A stretch of DNA of 39,096 nucleotides. Source: Myxococcota bacterium. GTDB taxonomy: Bacteria; Myxococcota_A; Bradymonadia; UBA7976; UBA1532. Positions 17,123 to 25,666 of the stretch are shown here, piece by piece. Within the stretch, counting starts at the first letter, position 1. Each line of letters opens with the position of its first letter. Below the pieces are notes generated by a model. The model searched no databases and was not told where the DNA came from. It saw nothing but the letters and a program-made list of their open reading frames with translations. A program made the position numbers and the translations under genes. Location of the stretch: the NCBI GenBank assembly GCA_023150895.1, contig JAKLJY010000078.1, forward strand, positions 1 to 39,096, in the 5' to 3' direction.

Positions 17123-17355
17123 GCACGCTCAGCATCCGCCTCCCCGAGTCGCTCCACGAGGGCATTCGCGAGGCAGCCCGTCGCGAGGGCATCTCCATCA
17201 ACCAGTTCATCGCGAGCGCCGCGGGCGAGAAGCTCGCCGCTTGGGCCACCGAGGAGCACCTGGCGGCGCGCGCGGCCCGGGGTGATCGTGGGAAGTTCGA
17301 GGCCGCGCTCGGCCGGGTGCCCGACCGTGCCCCGGAGCCCGACGACGCGCTTTGA
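17119..17355 (+). CDS. ribbon-helix-helix antitoxin (HicB/CopG-like)
   Basis: A 78-residue antitoxin. Residues 1-45 form a ribbon-helix-helix: beta strand STLSIRLPESLHEGIREAAR, then REGISINQFIASAAGEKLAA. It should dimerise, bind the module's promoter and sequester the PIN toxin through its C-terminal tail (AARAARGDRGKFEAALGRVP). The start overlaps the toxin stop by 4 nt (ATGA) and GGAGA lies upstream within the toxin gene. Toxin-first order is the reverse of most ParE-type modules but common for PIN/RHH pairs. No clear terminator is seen before the convergent sugar-dehydrogenase gene. Confidence 0.85.
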   Translation: MSTLSIRLPESLHEGIREAARREGISINQFIASAAGEKLAAWATEEHLAARAARGDRGKFEAALGRVPDRAPEPDDAL

Positions 17356-17441
17356 CGTAGCGACGTGTGTGCGCGTCGTCCGGTCACACTGGGGGGTCGG
17401 CTGCTTCAAACGGTCGCCGCCACCCCCGCCACGCCCGGCAC

Positions 17442-18923
17442 TCACTCATCGGCGAGCACGGCCCGCAGCAGGGGCGAGGGCGTCTCGGTTTCGCGGTCGG
17501 CCGGCCAGGTGCCCAGCGCGGTGGCGTAGACGAAACCGTCGGGGCCCTGGGCGAAACCCGTCGCGTGGTGCAGGTGCCCGACCGGCCAGTCTCGCCCTTG
17601 GTGGGCACTGCCCGGCTCGCCGGGCTCGCCGACGCGCCGACCGCGCACGAAACCCGTCGCCCAATCGCCGAAGACCAGCACGTCGCGCCAGCGCCCCAGG
17701 TACGGGTCATTCTCCGCCCCGGGGGCGCCCGGCCGGTAGATGGCCCCCATCCAGACCGACCGCAGGCCCGCCGGGACGGCGTCCGGATCTTCGGCGACGA
17801 AGCGGTGCGAGGCGCTGCGCCCGTACCACATCCAGGGGTCGGTGAGCCCGTCGCAGTCGGTCTCGCAGGGGCCCTCGGCGCGCGGCCAGCCGAAGTGCAG
17901 GCCCGGCGCGTCGATGACGTTGATCTCTTCGGCGGTGTCCTGGCCCACGTCGCCGAAGAACCAGCGGCCCTCGTGGTACAGACCCTTCCACGGCGAACGC
18001 ATGCCCTTGGCATACACGGCGGGGTGGCCGCCGCTGGCCGTGAACGGGTTGTCCGCCGGGGTGTCGAAGCCCCCCTCGGGGCCCGTCCGCGGGATGAAAC
18101 GCAGCAGCGCGCCGACGGGCGAGGCGGGGTCCTCGGCCGGCGCGCCGAGTGTCTTGTCGCCGAAAAGCGCCCACATCACACCGGCCTCATCGAAACCCAT
18201 CGAGCCGACGTTGTGCCAGGCTTCGCGCGCGCCCGGACCCGTGACACGCATGATCTCGACGGCGTCGGTCAGCGTCGCGGTGCCGTCGCCGGGGACGAAG
18301 CGGTAGCGCCGGATGACGTTCGTCTGTCGGTCGATGGTGACCCCGAGATAGACGAAGCGGTTCTGCGCGAAGCCGGGGTCGAACGCGACGCTGAGCAGGC
18401 CCGCGTCCGTCTCGGTGAAGGTGTCGGGCACCCGGTAGCCGCCGAGGCGCCGCGCGCGCCCCCCGAAGAGTCGCATGACATGGACCTCACCGTCCTTGTC
18501 GAGCCAGAGGAACGTGCCCGAGCCATCGGGCAGGAAGCCCAGATCCGTCGCGCGCAGCAGGGGGGCGTCGTGCGGCACGGGCTCGAAGGCCAGCTTCAGG
18601 GGCGGCGCCCAGTCCGGGCTCGTCTGGCCGCCCGCGCCACCAGCGCCACTCGGGGCGCCGGAGCCGCCCGCCGCGCCCGGCTCGCCCGCGTCGACGCCGT
18701 CGATGTGTCCGATGCCGCGGAAGGCGTCGGGCGTGCGCGGCGGGCTGCCGGGCAACGCGGCGTCACCCGCACCGGCGACGCGGGGTTCGCCCTCGCACGC
18801 CGACACGACCGCGACCAACGACAGACAGCACAGGCGGGCGGTGGTGGAGCCCGTCACCCGTCGGCGGGCGGTGGTGGAGCCCGTCGCCCGACGACGGGCG
18901 ACTGAAAGGCCATTACGGCGCAT
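17442..18923 (-). CDS. PQQ-dependent sugar dehydrogenase-like lipoprotein (GSDH fold)
   Basis: A 493-residue lipoprotein (VVSAC, Cys43) with a Gly/Ala-rich linker and a six-bladed GSDH-type propeller, the fold of soluble glucose/aldose dehydrogenases (Asd/Yli type). Typical stretches: GLLSVAFDPGFAQNRFVYLG, HNVGSMGFDEAGVMWALFGD, YAKGMRSPWKGL, GDVGQDTAEEINVIDAPGLH with FGWPRAEGP, and HATGFAQGPDGFVYAT. PQQ use and the substrate are inferred from the family; many members are uncharacterised. The N-terminus contains a 30-bp tandem duplication (ATGSTTARRR repeated). The ATG at 18923 overlaps the upstream cytochrome gene by 11 nt and has GGAGAG 4 nt before it, so the pair is co-translated; the cytochrome is the likely electron acceptor. 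Confidence 0.88.
   Translation of the reverse strand: MRRNGLSVARRRATGSTTARRRVTGSTTARLCCLSLVAVVSACEGEPRVAGAGDAALPGSPPRTPDAFRGIGHIDGVDAGEPGAAGGSGAPSGAGGAGGQTSPDWAPPLKLAFEPVPHDAPLLRATDLGFLPDGSGTFLWLDKDGEVHVMRLFGGRARRLGGYRVPDTFTETDAGLLSVAFDPGFAQNRFVYLGVTIDRQTNVIRRYRFVPGDGTATLTDAVEIMRVTGPGAREAWHNVGSMGFDEAGVMWALFGDKTLGAPAEDPASPVGALLRFIPRTGPEGGFDTPADNPFTASGGHPAVYAKGMRSPWKGLYHEGRWFFGDVGQDTAEEINVIDAPGLHFGWPRAEGPCETDCDGLTDPWMWYGRSASHRFVAEDPDAVPAGLRSVWMGAIYRPGAPGAENDPYLGRWRDVLVFGDWATGFVRGRRVGEPGEPGSAHQGRDWPVGHLHHATGFAQGPDGFVYATALGTWPADRETETPSPLLRAVLADE
18834..18893. repeat. 30-bp tandem duplication in the GSDH-like signal region
   Basis: 18834-18863 and 18864-18893 match at 28 of 30 positions and duplicate 10 codons in the n-region of the lipoprotein signal, giving an unusually long basic N-terminus. 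Confidence 0.9.
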
Positions 18924-19998
18924 CGGTCTCTCCGAGCTCGAGAATCCACCGGCGCAGCGCCTGCGCGGCGCGCGGATCGACGCGGTCGATGCCGAGCGGG
19001 GGCATCGGTTTCAGATCGCCCGGGTAGTCGGCCGCCCGGGCCAGGACGACCGCCTCGAACACGGCGCTGCCCTCGGGATCCCCGGGCACGACGCGCACCC
19101 CGACGCCGCTCGCCGAGCTGTCCGTCTCTTGTTCGACCGTGTTGCCGACGGCGTCCGGCGGTTCGAGCGAGAAGGCGGCGTTCTCGGATGTGTCGCGCCC
19201 GTTGTGACAGTACGCACAGTTGCCGACGAAGTACCCGAGGGCCTCCGTCTCGGCCGGCGTGCGGGCGAAGGCCCCGACGTCGGCAGGCGCCGGGGGCCGC
19301 GAGAAGACATCCGTGAGTTCGGCCGGCACCTGCCATCGCGCGATGCCGAGCACGGGCGTCGGACCGGGCGCCTCATGACAGCCGCGACACTCCAGGCGAC
19401 CGGGCAGGGTGTATTCGAACGTCGTGCCCGCCGCGTCCATCAGACGCAGGGGCGTCGCACGCCAGTCCGCGCGGGCGAGGGCCGCCTCCGTCCCGTCGGC
19501 GTTCCAGTGATAGAGCGCATACAGCCAGCCAGCCGAGCGCCGCGCCAGGATCCGGGTCTCGATCTTCACGGCGCCCGTGCGACCGTCCACGTCGTCGAGG
19601 CTGAAGGACTTGACGAGCACCGTCCCGACCGGAAACGCCCACGGTTCCGCCGGATCGTCCTCCGGTGTGATGCGGGCATCCGGTGGCATGAACAACAGAC
19701 GCTCCTTGTCGGCGCCATTGCTCCAGAGCGGGTGTGTCGGCACGTAGACGATGGCGCCGGGCCCGGGCACGGTGCCGGTGCCGTCGGCATAGATGCCCGT
19801 CTCCGAGAGCCACACGGGCAGGGGGGCCTCGACGTCGGCGACCCAGCCCGTGCGCGCGTCGCCGGAACCGGTCTTGCCGGGGTCGTCATGGGTTTCGCCG
19901 CCGCCGTCGCTGCAACCTGCGCCGACGGCGAGACCGGCGGGGAGGCAAACGAAGAGCGCGACGATCACGGTGTCGGCGAGAGGGCGGACGGGGAACAT
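18913..19998 (-). CDS. di-heme cytochrome c lipoprotein, SO2930/HNE_0200-like
   Basis: A 361-residue lipoprotein (VGAGC, Cys29) of the di-heme family described around SO2930/HNE_0200. The N-terminal half is heme-free: PVWLSETGIYADGTGTVPGP, THPLWSNGADKERLLFMPP, FPVGTVLVKSFSLDD and IETRILARRSAGWLYALYHW. The two hemes are at C204-H208 (ECRGCHEA) and C261-H265 (NCAYCHNG), and the region ends with PPLGIDRVDPRAAQALRRWI. These cytochromes often sit beside GSDH-type dehydrogenases, as here, where the downstream dehydrogenase overlaps by 11 nt. It probably passes electrons from sugar or alcohol oxidation to the respiratory chain. The start at 19998 is the only one giving the signal peptide; no SD is seen. 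Confidence 0.85.
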   Translation of the reverse strand: MFPVRPLADTVIVALFVCLPAGLAVGAGCSDGGGETHDDPGKTGSGDARTGWVADVEAPLPVWLSETGIYADGTGTVPGPGAIVYVPTHPLWSNGADKERLLFMPPDARITPEDDPAEPWAFPVGTVLVKSFSLDDVDGRTGAVKIETRILARRSAGWLYALYHWNADGTEAALARADWRATPLRLMDAAGTTFEYTLPGRLECRGCHEAPGPTPVLGIARWQVPAELTDVFSRPPAPADVGAFARTPAETEALGYFVGNCAYCHNGRDTSENAAFSLEPPDAVGNTVEQETDSSASGVGVRVVPGDPEGSAVFEAVVLARAADYPGDLKPMPPLGIDRVDPRAAQALRRWILELGETDAP

Positions 19999-20107
19999 GG
20001 GGCGCAGGGTGGCCGGGCGGGCCGGGCCGGGTCAAGCGGGCGCACCGAGCGCGCGCCGCACACGCGCGCCTTTGCTCGCGATCACGGCGCGCGCCCGCGC
20101 TTTTCGC

Positions 20108-20121
20108 TACGATGCCCGACC
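20108..20121 (+). promoter_or_regulatory. putative -10 close to the start of the large repeat protein
   Basis: TACGAT (20108-20113) lies 8 nt before the ATG at 20122, with no SD between. No -35 is visible at the right distance. It fits the leaderless layout seen elsewhere, with low certainty. Confidence 0.35.
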
Positions 20122-23100
20122 ATGCAGCAGCAGACCCAGCTCAAGTCGCCCGCCGCACCGACGCCGAAGCGTGATCCCAAGGCCACGACGGCCGGACCCG
20201 ACGTGGCGCAGCACGCGGCGCAGCAAGGGTATCTGCGGTCGCTGCGCGGCCCGGGCGAGGGTCAGGCCGCGTTGCCCGGGGCGGCACCGGGGGCGCCGGC
20301 GGCCGGCGCTGTGACCCCTTCGACCGATCTCGCCAAGCCCGAAGAAGGCTTCTGGGCCCGCACGAAGCGCAAGGCGCAGGGGGCGGCGGCCTGGGTCGGC
20401 AAGAAGGCGGGGCAGGCCCGGGACGCCACGGTCAAGGCCTACAACTACACCGCCGACAAGGCCGGCGCGGCCTGGGACAAGACCAAAACCGTCGCCACGG
20501 ACGTCTACGAGGCCGCCAGCAAGACGAGCCTCGGCTACAAGGACGGCAAGGTCGTCGGCAAGACGGACGCCGCCGAGGTCCACGACCTCATGCCGCAGCG
20601 CTACCGCGACGCCCTCGAGTTCGACAAGTCCGCCAAGAACGAGGTCTCGCTCGAATACGACGTCGACACCGGCCTCATCACCGCCCGGGCGGCCAACCTC
20701 GCGCTCTCCAAGCTGGCGATGGGGCCGCTCGCCGCCGGCCCGACGACGCTCTCCAACGTGGTCATCACCGTCCAGAAGAGCGCCGGCAAGGGCGGCAAGG
20801 GCGCCGACGACGTGCGCGCGACCATCAGCGTCGGGGGCATCGCCGCCACCAAGGTCGCCTACATGGGGCCGAAGGGCCTGCTGCGGGCCGACGCCGTCCA
20901 GCTCTCGGGCCTCGAGGCCGAGGCGCTGAACAAGGGCGGCGGCCTGCCCATGACGGACGAGGCCAAAGACCACCTCGCCGGCTCGTTCATGCTGGAAAAG
21001 GCCGTCGTGCGCGGGGTCTCCGGCGACGCCATGTCCGCGGGCGAGATCAGCACCAGCCGGGTCGGCGGGCGCATGGACCAGGACGCCGGCGCCCTGAGCG
21101 CGCAGGTGGGCGCCGCCGAGGTCAAGGACGGCCGTTTCGGGCAGCGCAGCGTGAAACACGCGGCCGTGCAAGGGGCCGAGGTCGACGTACGCGGCCGGGG
21201 CGGCGCGCTGCCGCTCGCCGAGGCCACCGAGCAACCCCTCGAGGTCGACGCGCGCCTCGCCGGTGCGCAGGTCGAGGGCCTGAAGACGCCCGAGGCCAGC
21301 GTCGCCGGGGCGCAGGTCCGCGGTGTGCAGACGCAGTACGACATGGCCACGAAGAACGGCAGCGCCCGGGTCGCCGAGGCCGACGTCCGCGGCGTGAAGG
21401 CCGGCGGCACCAGCGTGCGCTCGGCGCAGCTCCAGGGCTTCCACGGCGCGCGGCAGGGCACGGCCCTCAGCGGTGGCGTCGAGTCCGCACAGGTCGCTGG
21501 CGTCCGCACGCGCGGCGGCAAGGTCGAGGACGCCCACGTCGACGCCGCGACGGCCCGTTACGACACCGCCACGGGCGATGGCTCGGCGGCGGCCCGGGGC
21601 GTGCGCGCGACCGGCGTCTCGGCCGGCAAGCACGGCGTGCGGTCCGTTTCCGCCACGGACCTCGCGGCGAGCCGCGCCGGGGATCACGTCGAGGGGCGCG
21701 TCGGCACGGCGGAGGCCAAGGGCCTGAAGGCCGGCGGCGTGTCGGGCGACGTCTCGGCGCGCGGGGTCTCGGCCGAGGCGGATCTCGGCGCCCGGCCCAC
21801 GTTCGCCGGCCGCGCGACGCAGCTTCAGGGCCGCAATCTGTCCGGTCACGGGGCGCGCGCGACGTCGGCGACGGTCGACGGCGCCCGCGTGTCGCGCGAT
21901 GCCCGGGGCACGCTCTCCGGCGGGGCCGACGGCGCGCGGGTCGAGGGCCTCGATGTCGCCGGGACGCACGTCGACGCGGCGCGCGTCGCCGGGGTCTCGG
22001 CCAGCCGCACCCGGCAGGGCACCGTCGACGCCGGTGTCGCCAGCGCCCGCGCCGAGGGCGTCTCCGGTGACCTCGTGCGGGCGAAGTCCCTCTCCGTGGA
22101 CGGTGCCCGGGCGCACAGCGACGCCCGCGGGGCCGGCCTCACCGTCGACCGTGCCGCCGGCGAGGGCCTCGGCACCCGGGGTGTCTCGGCCACCTCCGCC
22201 GAGGTCTCGCAGCTCGCCGTCGGGCGCACGAAGTCCGGCACCACGACCGCGCAGGTCGACGCCGCGCGGGTTCGCGGTCTCGACGTGGCCGACCGCGCCC
22301 GGGTGGCCGATCTGCAGGCCGACCGCCTCGCCGTCACCCAGAAGGGCGAGCACGTCGCGGTCACCGCGGACGCCGCCCGGGGTCAGGGCATCGCCGGCAA
22401 GGGCTTCGAGGCCCGCTCGGCCAGCCTGACCGGCCTCGACGCCGGTTTCGGCGGTGGCCGCGATGGCAAGGCGCGCGTCGCCGCCCGTCAGACGGAGCTC
22501 GAGGCCGCAAAGATCGGCACGGTGGGCCTCGGCAAAGGCAGCCTGACCGATGCCGAAGTGGCCGTCGACAAGAGCGGTGCCGTCCGCACGCGGGCCGAGG
22601 CGCTGAGCGTCCGCGACCTGAAGTCGGGCGGGTTCGACGCCCGGACGATCGACGGCAAGGGCGTCGCCACGCGCCACGAGGGCGACCGCCACGGCGTGAA
22701 GCTCGGCGAGGCGTCGGTCACCGGCGCCCGCGTGGACGCCGGCGGGGTGCGCGGCACGCTCGACGAGGGTCACGTCTCGGGCGCGGACGCCACGTTCGGG
22801 GGCGGGGACGCCACGGGCAAGGTCGGCCGCCTGGGTGGTCGCGGCCTCGCCTTCGAGTCCGTGCCGAAGGAGGCGACCGCGCCGTCGAATGCGCCGGCCA
22901 CGGCCACGACCGCGCGCTCGAGCCGGACGCCGGCGTCGAGCACGAACACGCAGTCGCCCGCCGCAACCACCGCGCCCGCCGCGCAGACCGGTCTCACGCA
23001 GGGGGCGCTCGTGCGCGGCCTCGCCCCGCGGGTCGACGCGGTCGACGCGAAGTTCACCGCCCCGCTGCGCGCCGGCGATCAGGGCGCCGTGGACATCGAA

Positions 23101-23874
23101 GAGAACACCCGCATGACCGCCGAGGTGCACGCGCGCAACAACCGGCTCGTGCCCGGCGATACGGGCGTGCATTTCAGCCGCGATCTCGACGGACCGGCCT
23201 GGATCGGCGTGCGCGGCGTCTCGCTCCAGGAGGCCGAGGGCCGCCGCGGCGCGCCGCCCGAGGGCAAGCTCGAAGCGGATCTCTCCGGTTTCTGGGATCA
23301 GGACATCACCAAGCAGGCCAATCAAGGCCTCGGGCGGCCGGACGCGAAGACGGTGCCGCTGTCGATCAGCGAGATGGGGCGCCTCGCGGGGGATGAGATG
23401 GACCGCCGGCAGGGCGGGGCCGCCGCGACGACCTCGACCCCGGTGAGTGCGTCGACGGCGGCGGGCGGGCGCGGGACGCAAAATCGCACGGCCAACGTCG
23501 CCCCGGCGCAGACGCAGGCCGCGGCGAAGGCCAATCCCGTCGACATGAGCGGTCACACGCTCGACGCGCGCGTCGCGCTGAGCGCCGGCAAGGCGGACCT
23601 CGGCAACGGCCAGCACGTCACCATCGGCCAGGCGGGGCAGGGCGGCAACACCGTCAACGTCCGCAGCCGGGGCGGCGAAGAGATGGTCGTCGACATGGTG
23701 CAGGTCGTCCTCGGCAGCCTGAACCTGCAGGTCGGTCAGGAGAAGCCGAAGACGGTGCAGGCCAAGGGCGCGCAGGTGCAGCAGGCCCAGGTCCGCGTCG
23801 CCGAGGGCGCCCGCGGTAGCCGCTTCAAGGGCAGCATCGGCGCCTTCGAGACCGAGGGCCTGAGCGCAAAGTGA
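20122..23874 (+). CDS. 1250-aa repeat protein of unknown function
   Basis: Not recognised. There is no signal peptide or membrane span, so it is predicted cytosolic or exported by a non-Sec route. Residues 1-70 are disordered (Gln/Pro/Ala). Residues 77-140 are Lys/Asp/Ala-rich amphipathic helix (FWARTKRKAQGAAAWVGKKA, then VKAYNYTADKAGAAWDKTK) resembling LEA-type helices. Residues 165-300 are strand-rich with short Gly loops. Residues about 308-912 hold roughly 16 degenerate 36-40-residue repeats of the form A-x-V-x-G-V-x-x-x-(6-10)-G-x-x-x-V-x-x-A-x-x-x-G-L-x-x-G-G, suggesting a beta-solenoid or stacked beta sheet. A Ser/Thr/Ala/Pro hinge (915-957) leads to a C-terminal strand-rich domain (960-1090), a second hinge (1095-1135) and a final domain (1138-1250). 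ATG 20122 is chosen because upstream sequence belongs to the neighbour. Confidence 0.75.
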   Translation: MQQQTQLKSPAAPTPKRDPKATTAGPDVAQHAAQQGYLRSLRGPGEGQAALPGAAPGAPAAGAVTPSTDLAKPEEGFWARTKRKAQGAAAWVGKKAGQARDATVKAYNYTADKAGAAWDKTKTVATDVYEAASKTSLGYKDGKVVGKTDAAEVHDLMPQRYRDALEFDKSAKNEVSLEYDVDTGLITARAANLALSKLAMGPLAAGPTTLSNVVITVQKSAGKGGKGADDVRATISVGGIAATKVAYMGPKGLLRADAVQLSGLEAEALNKGGGLPMTDEAKDHLAGSFMLEKAVVRGVSGDAMSAGEISTSRVGGRMDQDAGALSAQVGAAEVKDGRFGQRSVKHAAVQGAEVDVRGRGGALPLAEATEQPLEVDARLAGAQVEGLKTPEASVAGAQVRGVQTQYDMATKNGSARVAEADVRGVKAGGTSVRSAQLQGFHGARQGTALSGGVESAQVAGVRTRGGKVEDAHVDAATARYDTATGDGSAAARGVRATGVSAGKHGVRSVSATDLAASRAGDHVEGRVGTAEAKGLKAGGVSGDVSARGVSAEADLGARPTFAGRATQLQGRNLSGHGARATSATVDGARVSRDARGTLSGGADGARVEGLDVAGTHVDAARVAGVSASRTRQGTVDAGVASARAEGVSGDLVRAKSLSVDGARAHSDARGAGLTVDRAAGEGLGTRGVSATSAEVSQLAVGRTKSGTTTAQVDAARVRGLDVADRARVADLQADRLAVTQKGEHVAVTADAARGQGIAGKGFEARSASLTGLDAGFGGGRDGKARVAARQTELEAAKIGTVGLGKGSLTDAEVAVDKSGAVRTRAEALSVRDLKSGGFDARTIDGKGVATRHEGDRHGVKLGEASVTGARVDAGGVRGTLDEGHVSGADATFGGGDATGKVGRLGGRGLAFESVPKEATAPSNAPATATTARSSRTPASSTNTQSPAATTAPAAQTGLTQGALVRGLAPRVDAVDAKFTAPLRAGDQGAVDIEENTRMTAEVHARNNRLVPGDTGVHFSRDLDGPAWIGVRGVSLQEAEGRRGAPPEGKLEADLSGFWDQDITKQANQGLGRPDAKTVPLSISEMGRLAGDEMDRRQGGAAATTSTPVSASTAAGGRGTQNRTANVAPAQTQAAAKANPVDMSGHTLDARVALSAGKADLGNGQHVTIGQAGQGGNTVNVRSRGGEEMVVDMVQVVLGSLNLQVGQEKPKTVQAKGAQVQQAQVRVAEGARGSRFKGSIGAFETEGLSAK
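21043..22857 (+). repeat. coding region of about 16 degenerate 36-40-residue repeats
   Basis: Examples: SAQLQGFHGARQGTALSGGV, SATVDGARVSRDARGTLSGG, SLSVDGARAHSDARGAGLTV and DAARVAGVSASRTRQGTVDA occur at comparable positions of successive units. DNA identity between units is low, so the repeats are old and the protein pattern, not the DNA, is conserved. Confidence 0.7.
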
Positions 23875-23885
23875 TCGGCCGCATC

Positions 23886-23914
23886 GCGCGCCCGCGTTGA
23901 CGCGCCGGGCGCGC
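23886..23914 (+). terminator. GC-rich hairpin after the repeat-protein gene
   Basis: GCGCGCCCG (23886-23894) pairs perfectly with CGGGCGCGC (23906-23914) over an 11-nt loop, 11 nt after the stop codon. No T-run follows, so termination is possible but not certain. Confidence 0.35.
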
Positions 23915-23958
23915 CCGCGTACACCCCGGGTCACACCTGACCGCCCCCGGGAAACACC

Positions 23959-25641
23959 GTGCGCACGCTTCGTCCCCGCTCTGCCCTTCTCTCGACCTGC
24001 CTGCTCGCCGGCGCCGCTCTCGGCGCGGGCGGGTGTGTCAAGAACCCACCGGTGTATGGCTCGACGCCCGTCGCCACGCCCGCCGTGCCCTCGCTGCCGG
24101 CCGAGCCGGAGGCCATGACACTCGGCTGGCTGCGCGCCCACGAGACGCTGCGCATGCTCGAGCGCCTCGGGGTGGAGAACCCCGCCGGGGCCGCCGCCGC
24201 CGCGGGCGTGGATGTCTCGGTCATCGACCCGAAGCGGCCGTTCGTCGTGCTGGCCGGCGCGCCGCAGGGCGAGGGCGCCGAGGGCGTGCCCGTGCTGGCC
24301 TGGCTGCCCGTCCCGGCGGAGAGCGGCCTGGCCATGTTCGCCACCGGCGTTGCCCGCGAGGGGTTGACCCCGGTTGCCGGCGGCGTGGCGTTCAACGTCA
24401 ATGGCACGGCCGTCCCCGGCTCGGGCAGCCGCGCGCTGCTCGACCGCCTCGTGGCCGGTCCGCTGGGGGCCGACGTCGAGGCCTTCGTGCAGGTCGAAGC
24501 CATCGCCAAACACTGGCGCGCGGCCATCGACGCGGGCTTCACCGCCCTCGACGGTCTGTTCGCGACGCCGCTGCCGAACGGCAAGCCCGCGATGCAGCCG
24601 GCGATGGCCCGGGCGTACCGCGACTGGCTGAAGAAGATGCTGGACACCCAGGGGACGCTGCTTCTGGGCTTCGGTGCCGGCGAGCAGGACCTCACGGCGT
24701 ACGGCGTCACGTCCGGACCGGCGGCGTCCGTGCAGCCCTGGCCGGCGACGGTCGCCGCCATGCCCGATCTGGCCGGCTTCGTCCCCCCGGGGGATCTCCG
24801 GCTCGAATGGCGCCTGCAGCCGGACAGCCCGATGTTGCAGTTCACCCTCGACCTCTATGAACAGCTGCTCGCCGGCCACCCGGCCGAGCTCGCGCGCATG
24901 AAGGCGGCCTTCCGGACGTGGATGGGCGTGCCGATGCAGTTGGCGATGTCGATGTCGGTCGACGCCGAGGTGCTGTATCGCGGCGTCGCCGTCTCCCACA
25001 GTGCGAACGCGAGCGAGCAGTTCAAGGCCGCCGCGGACATGGGCCGCCTGATGGGCGAGCCGGCCATGAAAGAGGCCCTCTCGGCCGGCGGCATCGGCAT
25101 GACGCTGAAGGTCGACGAGCACGCGCGCGAGGTCGACGGCCGCCCCGTCCTGCGCATCGAATACACCATCGACTCGGGGGTCGACCCCGACATCGCCGCG
25201 GCGAACCCGGCGCTCGCCCGGCTCGCCAAGATGTCCATCGCCTTCGAGATGGTGCAGCTCGGCGAGTACCTCGTCTATTCGCTCAACGGGTCGCCGCAGG
25301 ACCTCGAGCGCACGGCGGCGGATCTCCTGGCCGGTGAGCGTCGCCACCCCTCGCTCGTCGCCCGTACCCGCGAGCCGGCGGGGGGCGACGTCTACCTCGA
25401 CCTCGACCTGCCGGCGATGCTGCGCCACGTCCGCGCGTTCGTGCCCGAAGAGCTGCGCGGCGGATTCCCGGCCTTCGAGGCCGATTGGCCGGCGGTCACC
25501 TCGTTCGGTCTGTCGACGCCGACGCGCGGGTACTACCGCAGCACCGTGCCCCGCGCCGTGCTCACGGGGATGACGCAGGCCCTCCGCGCGGCGGCCACGG
25601 GCGGGCATCCCCTCGCGCCGGAGCCCGCGCCGGCGAACTGA
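23959..25641 (+). CDS. large lipoprotein, possibly DUF3352-like
   Basis: A 560-residue lipoprotein (lipobox AGGC, Cys26). After a Pro/Val/Ala linker it alternates helices and strands across its whole length, with stretches such as SVIDPKRPFVVLAGAPQGEG, PVLAWLPVPAESGLAMFATG, DVEAFVQVEAIAKHWRAAID, LRLEWRLQPDSPMLQFTLDL and EYLVYSLNGSPQDLERTAAD. The layout (self-similar 'x-P-VL-F-LPV' strands plus long helices) resembles DUF3352-type secreted proteins, but I cannot confirm membership. The GTG start at 23959 opens a normal signal peptide. It lies 84 nt downstream of the repeat protein on the same strand, behind a hairpin. It is convergent with the heptaheme gene, 25 nt apart. Confidence 0.7.
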   Translation: MRTLRPRSALLSTCLLAGAALGAGGCVKNPPVYGSTPVATPAVPSLPAEPEAMTLGWLRAHETLRMLERLGVENPAGAAAAAGVDVSVIDPKRPFVVLAGAPQGEGAEGVPVLAWLPVPAESGLAMFATGVAREGLTPVAGGVAFNVNGTAVPGSGSRALLDRLVAGPLGADVEAFVQVEAIAKHWRAAIDAGFTALDGLFATPLPNGKPAMQPAMARAYRDWLKKMLDTQGTLLLGFGAGEQDLTAYGVTSGPAASVQPWPATVAAMPDLAGFVPPGDLRLEWRLQPDSPMLQFTLDLYEQLLAGHPAELARMKAAFRTWMGVPMQLAMSMSVDAEVLYRGVAVSHSANASEQFKAAADMGRLMGEPAMKEALSAGGIGMTLKVDEHAREVDGRPVLRIEYTIDSGVDPDIAAANPALARLAKMSIAFEMVQLGEYLVYSLNGSPQDLERTAADLLAGERRHPSLVARTREPAGGDVYLDLDLPAMLRHVRAFVPEELRGGFPAFEADWPAVTSFGLSTPTRGYYRSTVPRAVLTGMTQALRAAATGGHPLAPEPAPAN

Positions 25642-25666
25642 CGCGAGGCGCACGGCGCCGGCACGT

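Noticed and set aside
20107-25653. An open frame of 1848 residues on the minus strand, opposite the repeat protein and lipoprotein
   Set aside because: It mirrors the GC-rich codon pattern of the two plus-strand genes; its product is Arg/Gly/His-rich without domains, has no ribosome-binding site and crosses both genes' ends.
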